Assembly (NCBI GenBank): GCA_022615805.1
Contig: JAKEGO010000034.1
Coordinates: 1-21,241, forward strand
Source of the DNA: Thermoplasmata archaeon
GTDB taxonomy: Archaea > Thermoplasmatota > JAKEGO01
Length of the DNA stretch: 21,241 nt
Direction: 5' to 3'
Program-made: the position numbers and the translations under genes
The notes under the pieces: generated by a model
What the model was told of the DNA's origin: nothing
What the model saw: only the letters and a program-made list of their open reading frames with translations
The model's database searches: none
Part shown: piece after piece, positions 12,801-17,797 of the stretch
How positions within the stretch are numbered: position 1 is the first letter of the stretch
How the letters are laid out: every line of letters starts with the position of its first letter

Positions 12801-15800
12801 GATTTCGCGAATATCGCCTTCGACAAGTTGCCCATCCCCACCGGGCTCGTCGCCGAGCCCAGCCATAGCGCGAACCCTCCGGACCTGAGCCGGCCGAGTA
12901 TCCCCGCGGCCTCCTCGAGGTCGTTGTCTAGGTCGTTGAAGGAATAGGTCAGGCCGAGCCTCGCGAAGCCGCCTGCCCACTCGTTGTAATCGTCCGGGTC
13001 GATGTAGAACTGCACGCCCCACGCGCCCGAGGCTGACCCGGTCAGTTGGCCGCCCCTGCCGAGCTCGATCTCCAGGCCGCCGCTCGTAGTGTAGTCGGAC
13101 TCCCCCTCCGGGTCACCGAAATCGGTCATCGACATGTCCTGTGCCCCGTAGGCGCCGTTCTTCCAGTCCCAGCCGTCGAAGGAGTCCATCGGGTCCGTCC
13201 CGTCGATGCCGAACGTGTTGAGGTCGTCCGGGGTGTTGTACGCCTCGGTGGTGAAGTCGACAGGCGGACTGCCGTCGTAGGGGGAGTCCCAGAGGTCGGC
13301 CCAGAACCCGTGCTCCTCGTTCCACATCCCCTCCGCGCGGACGGTGATGTTGAACGCGCCGGCTTCTGGGCTCCACCACTGCTCCACTGTCCGCATCGAG
13401 CCGGGGGCGAGGTCGAAGGTCTGAGGGCTGCCGATGGCGGTCCCGTTCTCCAGGAAGGATACCGTCACGTCCCTGGCGTCGGCGGAGCCGCGGTTCGCGA
13501 CCTGGGCCCGGATGAGGGTCCTCTCGGAGGCGACTGGGACCTCGGTCTCCATGCCGTCGGACTCCCGGTGGAACCGCACCGCCCTGACGCCGTAGGGCGT
13601 CGTCTGCCTGACGATGTACACGTCGAAGCCAGGAAGGGCCAATGTGAGGTTGAGCCATTTCGTGATGTCCTCGGAATAGGCGTAGAACGAGTCGGTGATC
13701 GAGAAACCGCCGACCCACGCCGTGACGGAGATGCGGTCCCCGTCGAGGTACCCGCCGGCCATGTCGGAGAGGTTGAGCTGGAAGAGCCCATCGACATCGG
13801 TGGACGAGTTGAGGTAAGCCCCCGTCCGTTCGTCGAGGAGCGAGACCGATACGCTGCCGGCGGGGCTCCCGAGGGGATAGCGCACGTAGCCGATGACCTC
13901 GTGATCGCCGATCGGGGCCGTCGTCTTCACTTCCGCGGGGAACGAGCTCGTCACGCCGTCGACCGTCACATCGAGCGTGTGGGACCCGGCGGTCGCGAAC
14001 CAGATGCTCCTGACGGGGTATATCGCCTGTACGTCCCAGTATGTCCCGTCGGCAGCGACCGCGACGCCTGGCTCTTCCCAAGTCTCCATGCGCCATGTCC
14101 CCTGCGTGCTGGTCGTTGTCACGTTGTGGAGCACCGGCGCGACGGTGGCGTCGAACGTGATGAGGACCATCCGCACCTGGAGCCACGGGTCAGGGATAGC
14201 GAGATCGCCTGGCGCCTCGTACCTGTCCTCCGCCGCCGGGCCGTGCCATGCCGTCCATCCGCCCGGCCTGCCGCCGGCGTCGGGCGCCGAGCGGACCTGC
14301 GCCTGGACGGCCGTGCCCGCGGGGACGTCGGCACCCCAGGATATCAAGACCCACGAACCCGTCGCCCGAGCGGCGGACGAGGAGACCATGGCGATGGCCG
14401 GGCGCTCCTCCGCCTCGACCGCGAGGAGGTAGGCCACAATGTTGTACGAGTTGAGGGTGTCATCTGACCATTGCATGTCCTCGCGGTAGTCGATGCCCAG
14501 GCGGCGCAGCGTCCCGAAGACAGCGTTGCCGCTCCAGTAGGTGACCGAGTTCGTCCCGTCGGCGGCAGTGCGGAACGTGACCGAGTAGTTGCGTCCGGAG
14601 CGGGCCTCGATGGCCACCCAGTCGCTTACGAAGTATTCGCCGGCGGCCGCCTCGTGGTATCCGAGGCCTCCGTCGAAGGTGACCGGGGTCCAAGTGGACC
14701 TCTCGACGTCGCGCTCGTTCGCGTCGTCGGTCTCGGCGATGGCGATCCCCGAGAAGAGCAGGGCCACGGGGGAGTAGAACTTGAGCCTGACGCTGCCGGC
14801 GCGCTGAACGATGCTATCGCCCCGGACGATGACGCGCCACGAGGCGTGGCTCGCACCGACACCCGTCGTCGATGACGTGGTCCCGGCCTGCCAGGTCGCG
14901 TTCCAGATCTCCGCTCCGTAGGCCGTCATCGTGATGCTCTCTCCCGTGGCTATGAGCCCGGTGGGGAGGGCCGCCGTCCGGTTGAGGTACGAGCCGCCGT
15001 CCTCGATCGAGACGTCGACCGGGCCCGCGTCGCGCCCGCTGTGGTGGATGAGGGGCATCACCATGCTCTCCTCGCCCTCGACCAGCGTGCTCGGGGCCTG
15101 CCGCACCGCGTCGTCCCTCCGCTGGAGGAAGAGATCGACCACGAGGTTCTCGGTGGCAAGCGCCTTCATCGGGAGGAGGTCCAGGCCACAGAGGAGGCCG
15201 TCCGGGCCGCGCCCGACGACGGCGACCGGCACCGCCCACCGGGTCGGCGTCGGCGCGCCGATCACGACCGCCGCGGTGCCCGGACCGACCCGCGCCCACG
15301 GCGAGCCGTTCACGGTCGCGGTCCAGCCCGACGGCGGGACCGCTGTCAGGTTCAGGGTGTCGTCCGTCGAGACGGAAACGTCCCTGGAGACCGAGTCGGG
15401 CGCGTGGGTGACGATCGGATCCCCCGCATCGACGGTGGGGGCTCCGGTGAGGTTGACGAGGTGCACCATGCCCGCGCCCGGGTTCCCGGCCGCGAGGAGG
15501 TCGCCCGAGATGGCGACCGACGAGCCTGCGTCGCCACGGACGAGGGGCGCGAGGCCGGTCCCGGACGGCGTCAGCCCGTTCAGGACGTGGACCGCGCCCG
15601 TCGGCGAGCCGTAGAAGGCGTACGGGGCGCCCGCCGCCACGGTCCCGCCTTCTGCGGCGATGCTGTAGCCCATGGCCGAGTACGCGGCGCCGGAGATGCT
15701 ATCGGCGTTCGCCACGGTCCTCGGGAGCGCCGAACCATTGAGCTCGAACATCAGGCCGCCGCCAGCGACGCCGAGCGGCCCCGCATCCAGGTCGACGGGG

Positions 15801-17512
15801 CCGGCGAAGGGGGCACCCACGTATAGTTCGTCGCCGTCGGCCGCCAGGGAGTGGCCGAAGGAGAGCGGGCCCTGGACCGGGTCCTCGAGTACGGGGAGCT
15901 CCACCTCGATCTCGATGATGATGTAATCCCAGAAGACCGATTGGAGCCACGTCCCCCCGTCCCCGTTGTTGAAGTAAACATCGAGATCCCCCAGGTCATC
16001 CATCCGGATGCCGACATCGATGAGGTCGAAGGTCTCGTGCCTCTCGGTCTGCGTGTCCTCGGGCCGGATCGATGACTCGGCATAAGAGCCCCCATCCTTC
16101 CTGAACTCGAGGTAGTTCCTCTCCCCGTTGCCCTGATAAACATACCACTGCTCGGTGTAGTAGGACGCGGTCAGCTTGATCGAGCTCACGGTGCCGAACC
16201 TCTTCGCAACTTCAGGTATGGAAGAGACGTCGAAGGTGTCGATCTCAAGGTCGTCGACGTCATCGTCCGCGTCGACCTCGTAGAAGTCGCCATCGTCGGA
16301 AGCAAGGTCGCCGATGTTCTCGCCCGTGCTGTCGCCCGAGCCCTTGGTGAGAGGGATGGCGTAGTACGTCCGAACGTCGCCGTCGAAGTCCCTGTCGTAC
16401 CGGTAAACCCTGCCGACGGAGGGCGACCCGATGGCGAACCCGCCGCTGCTGTTGGCGATGCTGGCGCCGAAGAGCGACCCCACCACGTCCCCCACGACGG
16501 TCGTCTCGACGGTTATGGCGCTGACATTGGTCGCGCCCCTCATGACGGTCAGAGGCGACGAGAGCGCCGGAAGGAGGGCTTCCGACGGGATGGGGCCGGA
16601 ACCCGATGGCGTGGTCCACCTGAGGCTGACGTAGGCGTCGTACGACTCCTCGCCGTACTCGAACATGATGTCGTGCTGGCCCTCCTCCAGGAATGCGGTC
16701 GCGGAGCCGTTGACGTCGCCGGCGTCCCACTCTTCGAACATGAGAGAGCCATCGACCCAGAGCCGCGCGCCGTCGTCGGCGTCTATGTGGAACGTGTGGT
16801 CGCCGGTCTCGTCACAGAGGAGGAGGCCCGACCACCTGATCGCGAACCCGTCTTTGGGGAGACCCGTCGGGGCACCAGTCCCCCAGTCGAAGTCGATACC
16901 CGGGTCGACGCGAGTATAATTGCGCGCCTGGAACGACGTGTCGCCGAAGTACTCGCCCACGAGGCCGTGGCCCTCCGGCCTGTGAACGGAGCCGACCGCG
17001 ATCTCCGGGCGGTCGTTGCCGATCACGTCCGCCGTGGCCACGGACGCGCCGAATCCCTTGAAGCCCGCGGGAGCGGAGAAGGCGCGGACCGCATCGGCGT
17101 AGGTGCCCGTGGCGAACGGAGCGGTGAAGAGGTACAGGGTCCCGTTGCCGCCGCTCGCGTTCGGGGCGCCGACCATCAGCTCGGTCGCGTTGTCCCCGTC
17201 GAGGTCGTCGAGGGCGATGGCCGACCCGAACAGCGAGGATATTTCACCAGTTATCACCACGTCCGCTGACGCGCCGGTGTAATTGCCCGGCGATGGGTCG
17301 AGGAATATGAACACCGCCCCCGCATCCTCACCCGCGTCCGGGTCCGACGGGTCGCCGACGACCATGTCGACGTCGCCGTCGCCGTCCACGTCGCCCATCA
17401 GCACGACGTCTCCGAAACCGGCCGATGCTCCAGCCATCACACAAGCGAAAAGGAATGCGGCCATCACATGTATTATAAGGAGAACCCGGCCTAATGTCGC
17501 CTCTTTCGTCAT
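887..17512 (-). CDS. Giant two-module cell-surface protein (5541 aa; FG-GAP, PA14, CARDB, NEW3-like, PKD)
   Basis: Secreted, membrane-anchored surface protein of unknown specific function. Module A (residues 1-3048) has a signal peptide (1-31), FG-GAP calcium-binding propeller repeats interrupted by a PA14 domain (about 180-317), lectin-like inserts, a carboxypeptidase-regulatory-like domain (about 1203-1291), CARDB, NEW3-like Ig repeats (about 1850-2170), a propeller-like stretch (2175-2478), PKD-like domains (2665-2832), a membrane helix (about 2839-2862) and a cytoplasmic part. Module B (3049-5541) repeats this plan with its own signal peptide, classic PKD domains and a final helix (about 5325-5348), then a Pro/Gly-rich tail ending in a charged helix. 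N-x-S/T sequons are frequent in the extracellular parts. The start is ATG at 17512, behind AGGTGAT and a TATA box. It may be an adhesin or S-layer-associated stalk (inference). There is no stop codon between the modules, so they may be fused or two genes merged by a frameshift or lost stop. Confidence 0.88.
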   Translation of the reverse strand: MTKEATLGRVLLIIHVMAAFLFACVMAGASAGFGDVVLMGDVDGDGDVDMVVGDPSDPDAGEDAGAVFIFLDPSPGNYTGASADVVITGEISSLFGSAIALDDLDGDNATELMVGAPNASGGNGTLYLFTAPFATGTYADAVRAFSAPAGFKGFGASVATADVIGNDRPEIAVGSVHRPEGHGLVGEYFGDTSFQARNYTRVDPGIDFDWGTGAPTGLPKDGFAIRWSGLLLCDETGDHTFHIDADDGARLWVDGSLMFEEWDAGDVNGSATAFLEEGQHDIMFEYGEESYDAYVSLRWTTPSGSGPIPSEALLPALSSPLTVMRGATNVSAITVETTVVGDVVGSLFGASIANSSGGFAIGSPSVGRVYRYDRDFDGDVRTYYAIPLTKGSGDSTGENIGDLASDDGDFYEVDADDDVDDLEIDTFDVSSIPEVAKRFGTVSSIKLTASYYTEQWYVYQGNGERNYLEFRKDGGSYAESSIRPEDTQTERHETFDLIDVGIRMDDLGDLDVYFNNGDGGTWLQSVFWDYIIIEIEVELPVLEDPVQGPLSFGHSLAADGDELYVGAPFAGPVDLDAGPLGVAGGGLMFELNGSALPRTVANADSISGAAYSAMGYSIAAEGGTVAAGAPYAFYGSPTGAVHVLNGLTPSGTGLAPLVRGDAGSSVAISGDLLAAGNPGAGMVHLVNLTGAPTVDAGDPIVTHAPDSVSRDVSVSTDDTLNLTAVPPSGWTATVNGSPWARVGPGTAAVVIGAPTPTRWAVPVAVVGRGPDGLLCGLDLLPMKALATENLVVDLFLQRRDDAVRQAPSTLVEGEESMVMPLIHHSGRDAGPVDVSIEDGGSYLNRTAALPTGLIATGESITMTAYGAEIWNATWQAGTTSSTTGVGASHASWRVIVRGDSIVQRAGSVRLKFYSPVALLFSGIAIAETDDANERDVERSTWTPVTFDGGLGYHEAAAGEYFVSDWVAIEARSGRNYSVTFRTAADGTNSVTYWSGNAVFGTLRRLGIDYREDMQWSDDTLNSYNIVAYLLAVEAEERPAIAMVSSSAARATGSWVLISWGADVPAGTAVQAQVRSAPDAGGRPGGWTAWHGPAAEDRYEAPGDLAIPDPWLQVRMVLITFDATVAPVLHNVTTTSTQGTWRMETWEEPGVAVAADGTYWDVQAIYPVRSIWFATAGSHTLDVTVDGVTSSFPAEVKTTAPIGDHEVIGYVRYPLGSPAGSVSVSLLDERTGAYLNSSTDVDGLFQLNLSDMAGGYLDGDRISVTAWVGGFSITDSFYAYSEDITKWLNLTLALPGFDVYIVRQTTPYGVRAVRFHRESDGMETEVPVASERTLIRAQVANRGSADARDVTVSFLENGTAIGSPQTFDLAPGSMRTVEQWWSPEAGAFNITVRAEGMWNEEHGFWADLWDSPYDGSPPVDFTTEAYNTPDDLNTFGIDGTDPMDSFDGWDWKNGAYGAQDMSMTDFGDPEGESDYTTSGGLEIELGRGGQLTGSASGAWGVQFYIDPDDYNEWAGGFARLGLTYSFNDLDNDLEEAAGILGRLRSGGFALWLGSATSPVGMGNLSKAIFAKSFKGNDVWNSQFRQDVTSFINHSGHYYLDLGPWLEDTSSNDEGVRGYFDDISLEFLRNLTDAFPANDVRGVDITVIPALPNVTYELSGRFYDPYDDTGLAVNYTLRVDNGTETWSHAAAADANGNYNISVPVGNWTEASELTIVVDDVMDGTRFIGSGSLFLYSYETPTTLDVPLFTYGFRVEVIQGEGELDPGDSFLYTFDVESDSNWWIEVALEIPTLESGWTVSMSGEMVNRTATRAWTVAVAAFDTVKVTANLTIPEDPLEALPGTYEWTVDVYSWFKDTSIDLTTIIIPVHTFDIDDISPRSLMPGDRTQYQVLVTNTGNDDNTIYFNLTAPAGWNASLANERMPLGPGEDDHVVFTVTLPAWPAPNLTAGRSFRLYLNASTKGMEHEVARVFDMIVGQVRDVSMSGSSVPCMPGVRADYSLHVENLGNGNEDFAPLLEWNATHGSVDPPSSVTLSPGESDDRVVRFTPSSDLNVSTAGRALEVNASFAGEVWTLSFIVGQVHDVAARGPSPVPASVGHPISFRITLTNRGNGDAHYTIEADGGDPAEPTVTLTPWSPTDVVIHTTPMRVGANNVTVTVLHGTTEMASVTVTVVADAGNIDIIPGSPIMLIEDVDAFDACPYSGDIAYVSNGTLFYLPADGEAVDLGAVEAVDLSIVRAGAAPWIGIAGPAGSVLRLQQVNSTFEVAQTWDHPGNSTAIQLDTSIYTEGKRGVYLLFASPDALLYRSYTEGLWNPVLEVWSTHPTALAMRAAGSRVNMAWGSSDGVRYEKVSYYGVVDVEAVKVAASPSPSSVSLAADGDVITVAWSSFGSVGTVQYNGSWGAPIQLRDGGSVSVVTSGGSTSVASTGPSVSFDRLPSGHLQASRTGYPSNVVARWDSALTVLYSEAGALWSNEIGIPLEVTWGTMSEIELIVCNRGTSSAVLAPDILVTDGWSVRMVPVTIPAGGEGTATLEVTAPRGILPDPDGVVELAMDGQVLASIPVRAVGDPVTAFSLDGSLTVEPGNWTTATLTLTNDGNVPVDIALDLLLPAGWEYSVESDSSTVAPGGSVAVQVAIRAPAGTSSVEDIVLSITAGIEVINLTIATDIALVAPIIISVDAPASVQSLVNVTLGVDALRAQSIVWYLPDGSVLEGANVSALFRVPGTASIQVVASNTAGSDIASISIVVENRAPTVSIVLSAGAVQAGANVEMSADATDPEGRLITYVWTVQGVSDTFAGPALTYSFGRNGAFRVQVNATDEDGGTATDEKIILVSGAPDEEDGDSGVFDLLLAAALVGLTVALVLLLLIARRKRPAGEASLKDEGMFETMIRLWPQYIDVVQDMDPTAAEVLREAKALNYDPSTKVLVLGLSSDESYRKAVIPQILEAMERGIQELHGERVFIEIESSKPSDWAEGQAAPPAPPGAGIVGPDRPSSPKGGHGRVPRAGARQGPRAHKTVAGRVDTGGGTKGRPASGRPGAGPSGATSKGAPARRKVKGPGGGTAFLLVLLASLLLAPCATSEAVDLGDIDGDGDIDLVAGFPESDSAAYADGPLARGPVTLTTMQGPAGSGYGYSVAVTNGTFAIVATDGSDATAYVYSALGAFGTYDESISLPVVPAGRNSFALGDQDGDGEVDIAAAGADGTVWVLEGPGFGTGMRMSLAPSDDIGLAFGDLDGEDGDELIIGLPDLGLVYVLEGGTSYSALHISADLESATGWNLTWEDGLVLDRIGLVENGDGSDGLTGWTATANGDGDQQGSIRLLEDDAGDWKVSPLSGAPTVGFGSIRDTMVQDGEGKEYSGMLCSPTFTLPDGAEYVHVWYRWQVASFDQYEGVYVDLRDASNGNQLISIDAWRVNWGYGRNNQRSESVAIKVDAFANREMYVSGELDGDDGRDSALMTIDDIYFSDADGRIARKPSGSFVSEFLELQFEASAVVPFWDAELNDESLVVRARTSMDVAWADADVLSNGKVTVLDPAGEGFQYNVSLASDRTGYTPKLRSIEMTLFSGEPGVIIGRDDSGFGSALDIQEGAVPRVLVGSPSYNSQGGAFLFEPPSWGKSRALTEALAAISPEDVDARLGTGVGLADLTGDGSQEVLVSAPGTTLYGDGGGTVHGFIAPSGAVDAFDGGLQAAGLDGLGSALSAEGRVAAVMEGAAVRAIRGWHAFSLGAADAAAIPDSTVVIPVVVTNTAEDETVSLTAECPAGWSASFDLVGGSIPVAGMDSETVDLELILPSDAQLGDHEVRVNGLGADGMTYSWTTFDVEVFMPDLYPNRLFILRGDGRNVSGDERRLVVDDTANITVRFYTDSRIPLPAVEVRFFQEYDTGSGWEASDLGVVHALPDPSGNAFASFDWTPAVTGDYKVGAEIDSGHAVQELDEANEIRFRKMVYDSVPDNDINVNGMVMDTDLTPIASDVEVRGAGGHSADVSSADDGRFQLNISAGDYYESEAFWFNATLSGPPGEASVMAMLYSDDVVLNLTLVLEFDGVDVTLVPIDEPGGNVNVSVMRYGDGKRVDTVAAGRPAVLEVEIRNRGGSPVPAYVNFTANGTAIGAVVIPLSGFQRAFASVIWTPSAPGIFDLGVSVDARDDLYLPNNEGFRAGIVCIPLSPSAPVWINGTVLDVDASPIGGINVPLRNVEMGWTNASITTAGNGRFSTLVNATSYREGDRIDINATHGGFWGNLTLNVYSYDGDHDVTIILRKHGIVIDGDTMIRIEPGEKARFMLNVSSECNYDETFWVDLGGVPAGWAGHLVSGTDVAYPPFSFDLAPGEWAILYLVVVPNSSWEPWTIMPATYGLTVTTWLDSHPITMAAMNVTMEVVRIYNFTAGLEDGTLEALPGQTATYNLTLENLANGDVLVLLTAYSHAPGTSFEYERSVFIPYGSTVNVTVRGTAPPLDESPPAGEGIEVLIDAVALKDPSAAIALEATLVPLPMAALEWSGETHASALPGERISMTLTVTNVGNTDISEELSWSGDDMTVELSGDNVTLSIGESMTLTVRVRPAFGAPGGGYLPVGSMANLTVHAGDEQSLLTIEALPFHVIGLSSASVYGWGAVGEPVTFTITVSNRGNVEEAVDMHLGGQNASWATIAPTDVLVAPGEAATTTMTIDGEVVGTAVITTAASNEDLVSNTLTLTAYISGDVDAVLLYSTADLVTPDAVSFSCAGSAVAWSNATDVYALLEGTVHHLGAGAIPVAGHHEGQHAVAWLGPNGTVMYADDLDWTPRVIATLVGVTGISVAPGPQPTLAVRHASGVTAYTMQDGGTWDAVEIGHGSPTVVPYKDKVYILLVNATACGLVRMPSGKVVDTLPIDGVMDVHVGRDVHILGTNGTDRVLLEGRIDGLERSTVPGWAQTIVATPDGVIVVGSGVGVLRLERDGERASMPLREGWPILPIEGGYLPLSVAGAMDGGESLAYWSEMGLLSLPLAPVVSTTVDGGQATLLVYGGTAGLTPAMTTIPYTWSASMPEMTGSATITFVPDGATADTAYSTRFSLTDGTESTNALTLWLFPDEYVVLDAETEGTFVPGTMTPIPVTLTNRGSATAELSVRVSLPKGWSAERPDDVSIAPGASTVVTLNVTAPAIATNTDLTLLLNGTEEHVFILPLFAEYGAPVAMIHVAATVNSLVPVDFVAERSMVDNWTWYFGDGAVDWGPNVTHTYDRSGSFTVKLVVRNVYGSTSAVTGLTVRNRLPVASIVPVSRVVSGRTVLFSAESSYDPDGDLVTYRWDFGDGNVGNGVFVTHRYGVRGDYLVTLVVTDDKGATSSGTTSVGVSSPSVEDTSNMALIRVGLVLGIFVVLVLIVLLVVLPRRRKAPPSEAPVLLPGPTLVKRPTPPGPRPESKPGVPRKKVSRPKRPSPPDGGGGADEGGAAPVMMELVVPPSETPEGPGNDATGGEEGPAPGDGAQQAGEGSASVEWVPMTHRGRSGGSSGFRSLPTSSDAPAAPGPDEPSQSGAPSPGTPGEGGSEGGGTGPALHDEIAESLGDLDSLMKKLDRIIKEE
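890..898 (-). promoter_or_regulatory. Ribosome binding site of pyrC inside the end of the upstream gene
   Basis: AAGGAGGAG on the minus strand encodes the last Lys-Glu-Glu of the giant surface protein and lies just before its TAG stop. GGAGG sits 9 nt before the pyrC GTG. The overlap of Shine-Dalgarno, stop codon and start is typical of translational coupling. Confidence 0.75.
1468..2045 (-). other. Module B tandem PKD domains and C-terminal membrane helix
   Basis: Two classic PKD domains: WTWYFGDGAVDWGPNVTHTY with SGSFTVKLVVRN, then DPDGDLVTYRWDFGDG with HRYGVRGDYLVTLVVTDDKG. After a short linker comes the helix LVLGIFVVLVLIVLLVVL and a PRRRK stop-transfer. The remaining cytoplasmic tail of about 190 residues is Pro/Gly/Ser-rich and ends in a charged amphipathic helix (ESLGDLDSLMKKLDRIIKEE). 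Confidence 0.8.
6510..8285 (-). other. Module B head: FG-GAP repeats with a lectin-like insert
   Basis: FG-GAP loops DIDGDGDIDLVAG, DQDGDGEVDIAAAG and DLDGEDGDELIIGLP (about 7768-8285) are followed by an insert (about 7125-7700) resembling a MAM or jelly-roll domain: WYRWQVASFDQYEGVYVDL and MTIDDIYFSD. FG-GAP repeats resume at about 6510-6835 (GFGSALDI, RVLVGSPSYNSQGGAFLF, LADLTGDGSQEVLVSAPG). In module A the equivalent place holds PA14, so the ligand-binding insert differs between the modules. Confidence 0.65.
8366..8377 (-). promoter_or_regulatory. Internal Shine-Dalgarno and GTG start before module B
   Basis: AGGAGG (8377-8372), AAA, then GTG (8368-8366), followed by a lysine codon and a signal peptide. 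The 3-nt spacing is shorter than ideal, although AAGGA of the same run gives 5 nt. There is no in-frame ATG between about codon 2965 and module B, so GTG is the natural start if module B is initiated independently. Confidence 0.5.
8628..8880 (-). other. Cytoplasmic domain between modules A and B
   Basis: About 85 residues with alternating helix/strand character: METMIRLWP-type start (FETMIRLWPQYIDVVQDM), then AAEVLREAKALNYDP, VLVLGLSSDESYRKAVIPQI and GERVFIEIE. By eye the order W-P, helix, strand, helix, terminal V-x-I-E-I strand recalls the C-terminal domain of bacterial DNA polymerase III gamma/tau subunits. That is a weak resemblance and the function is unknown. A Pro/Gly/Arg-rich low-complexity linker of about 80 residues follows. 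Confidence 0.45.
8930..9535 (-). other. Module A PKD-like domains and membrane helix
   Basis: Two Ig/PKD-like domains (residues about 2665-2832). The second shows the PKD pattern NRAPTVSIVLSAG, DATDPEGRLITYVWTV and YSFGRNGAFRVQVNATDEDG. A short acidic linker and a helix of about 24 residues, LLLAAALVGLTVALVLLLLI, then a stop-transfer ARRKRP follow, so what comes next should be cytoplasmic. Confidence 0.75.
11000..12010 (-). other. Module A NEW3-like Ig repeats
   Basis: Three consecutive NEW3/CARDB-like beta-sandwich repeats share the pattern 'V-x-N-x-G-N-x-x' then 'L-x-P-G-E': VLVTNTGNDDNTIYFNLTAP, LHVENLGNGNEDF and ITLTNRGNGDAHY. Such repeats usually form rigid stalks holding ligand-binding heads away from the membrane. 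Confidence 0.65.
12600..13905 (-). other. Module A middle: carboxypeptidase-regulatory-like, CARDB and unassigned insert
   Basis: About 13640-13905 encodes a peptidase-regulatory-like beta sandwich (VIGYVRYPLGSPAGSVSVSL, then DVDGLFQLNLS). About 13330-13620 encodes a CARDB domain (RAQVANRGSADARDVTVSF, ending FNITVRAEG). About 12600-13320 is a Gly/Asp/Trp-rich insert of about 240 residues (DSFDGWDWKNGAYGAQD, WGVQFYIDPDDYNEW, GYFDDISLEFL). It resembles a concanavalin-like or carbohydrate-binding fold ending in a FDDISLEF strand, but I cannot assign a family. Confidence 0.6.
16562..17420 (-). other. Module A head: FG-GAP repeats with PA14 domain
   Basis: Residues about 31-178 hold FG-GAP/integrin-type repeats with calcium loops such as DVDGDGDVDMVVG and DDLDGDNATELMVGAP. 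Residues about 180-317 are a PA14 domain: GLVGEYFGDTSF, RVDPGIDFDWG, RWSG, GDHTFHIDADDGARLWVDG and LRWTTPSG are its signature blocks. PA14 commonly binds carbohydrate in adhesins and glycosidases; ligand binding here is inference. More FG-GAP repeats follow to about 15440, interrupted by a jelly-roll-like insert at about 15890-16330. Confidence 0.8.
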
Positions 17513-17544
17513 ACCATCACCTACGGGTGAATCGACATCTGGCT

Positions 17545-17558
17545 ACCGTATATTAACC
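17545..17558 (-). promoter_or_regulatory. TATA/BRE of the giant surface gene
   Basis: Minus-strand GGTTAATATACGGT, with TATA core TTAATATA at 17556-17549, in an AT-rich patch. Start of transcription is expected about 25 nt downstream, near 17525, leaving a leader of about 12-15 nt that contains AGGTGAT (an exact complement of the archaeal 16S ATCACCT tail) just before the ATG at 17512. A 6-bp inverted repeat flanks the TATA box. Confidence 0.55.
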
Positions 17559-17670
17559 TACTGGTAGCGTTTTCCATCGCGTTATTTTACGCCCCTGAAT
17601 GCAGTAATCCGCAGTAGCATACCTAGCATTACTATGATAAAGACGCCCTGTGCGGACGGTCGTCCCGCAT

Positions 17671-17766
17671 TCACTGGAACATGACGATCATGCTCGAGAA
17701 AATCATCAGGAGCACGAAGAGAATGGCGATGGCCTTCTTGATCAGGTCCTTCCTGCGCTCCTTCAT
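17671..17766 (-). CDS. 31-residue single-helix membrane protein (hypothetical)
   Basis: I do not recognise a named family. The product starts with a strongly basic segment, MKERRKDLIKKA, followed by one hydrophobic helix, IAILFVLLMIFSSMIVMF, and ends one residue later. It is therefore predicted as a small N-in, C-out membrane protein. The ATG at 17766 was chosen because a TATA box (TTTTATAT, 17796-17789) is centred 26 nt upstream, the spacing of leaderless archaeal transcripts. An in-frame ATG at 17829 would give 52 residues (MDLARLPHQGK...) but lies upstream of that box and has no close Shine-Dalgarno. It sits between the zinc-ribbon gene and the giant surface gene on the same strand, 158 nt before the latter. 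Its function is unknown; it could be a small regulator or subunit of a membrane complex. Confidence 0.6.
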   Translation of the reverse strand: MKERRKDLIKKAIAILFVLLMIFSSMIVMFQ

Positions 17767-17787
17767 GCGCTTCGAATCCACATTCGT

Positions 17788-17797
17788 GATATAAAAC
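17788..17797 (-). promoter_or_regulatory. TATA box for the small membrane protein gene
   Basis: Minus-strand GTTTTATATC with core TTTTATAT (17796-17789), centred about 26 nt before the ATG at 17766. The same box-to-ATG spacing is seen at the glycosyltransferase gene, which supports leaderless transcription. Confidence 0.55.

Noticed and set aside
17579..17592. GCGT/ACGC hairpin as a terminator
   Set aside because: Only a 4-bp stem and no T-tract after it on either strand.
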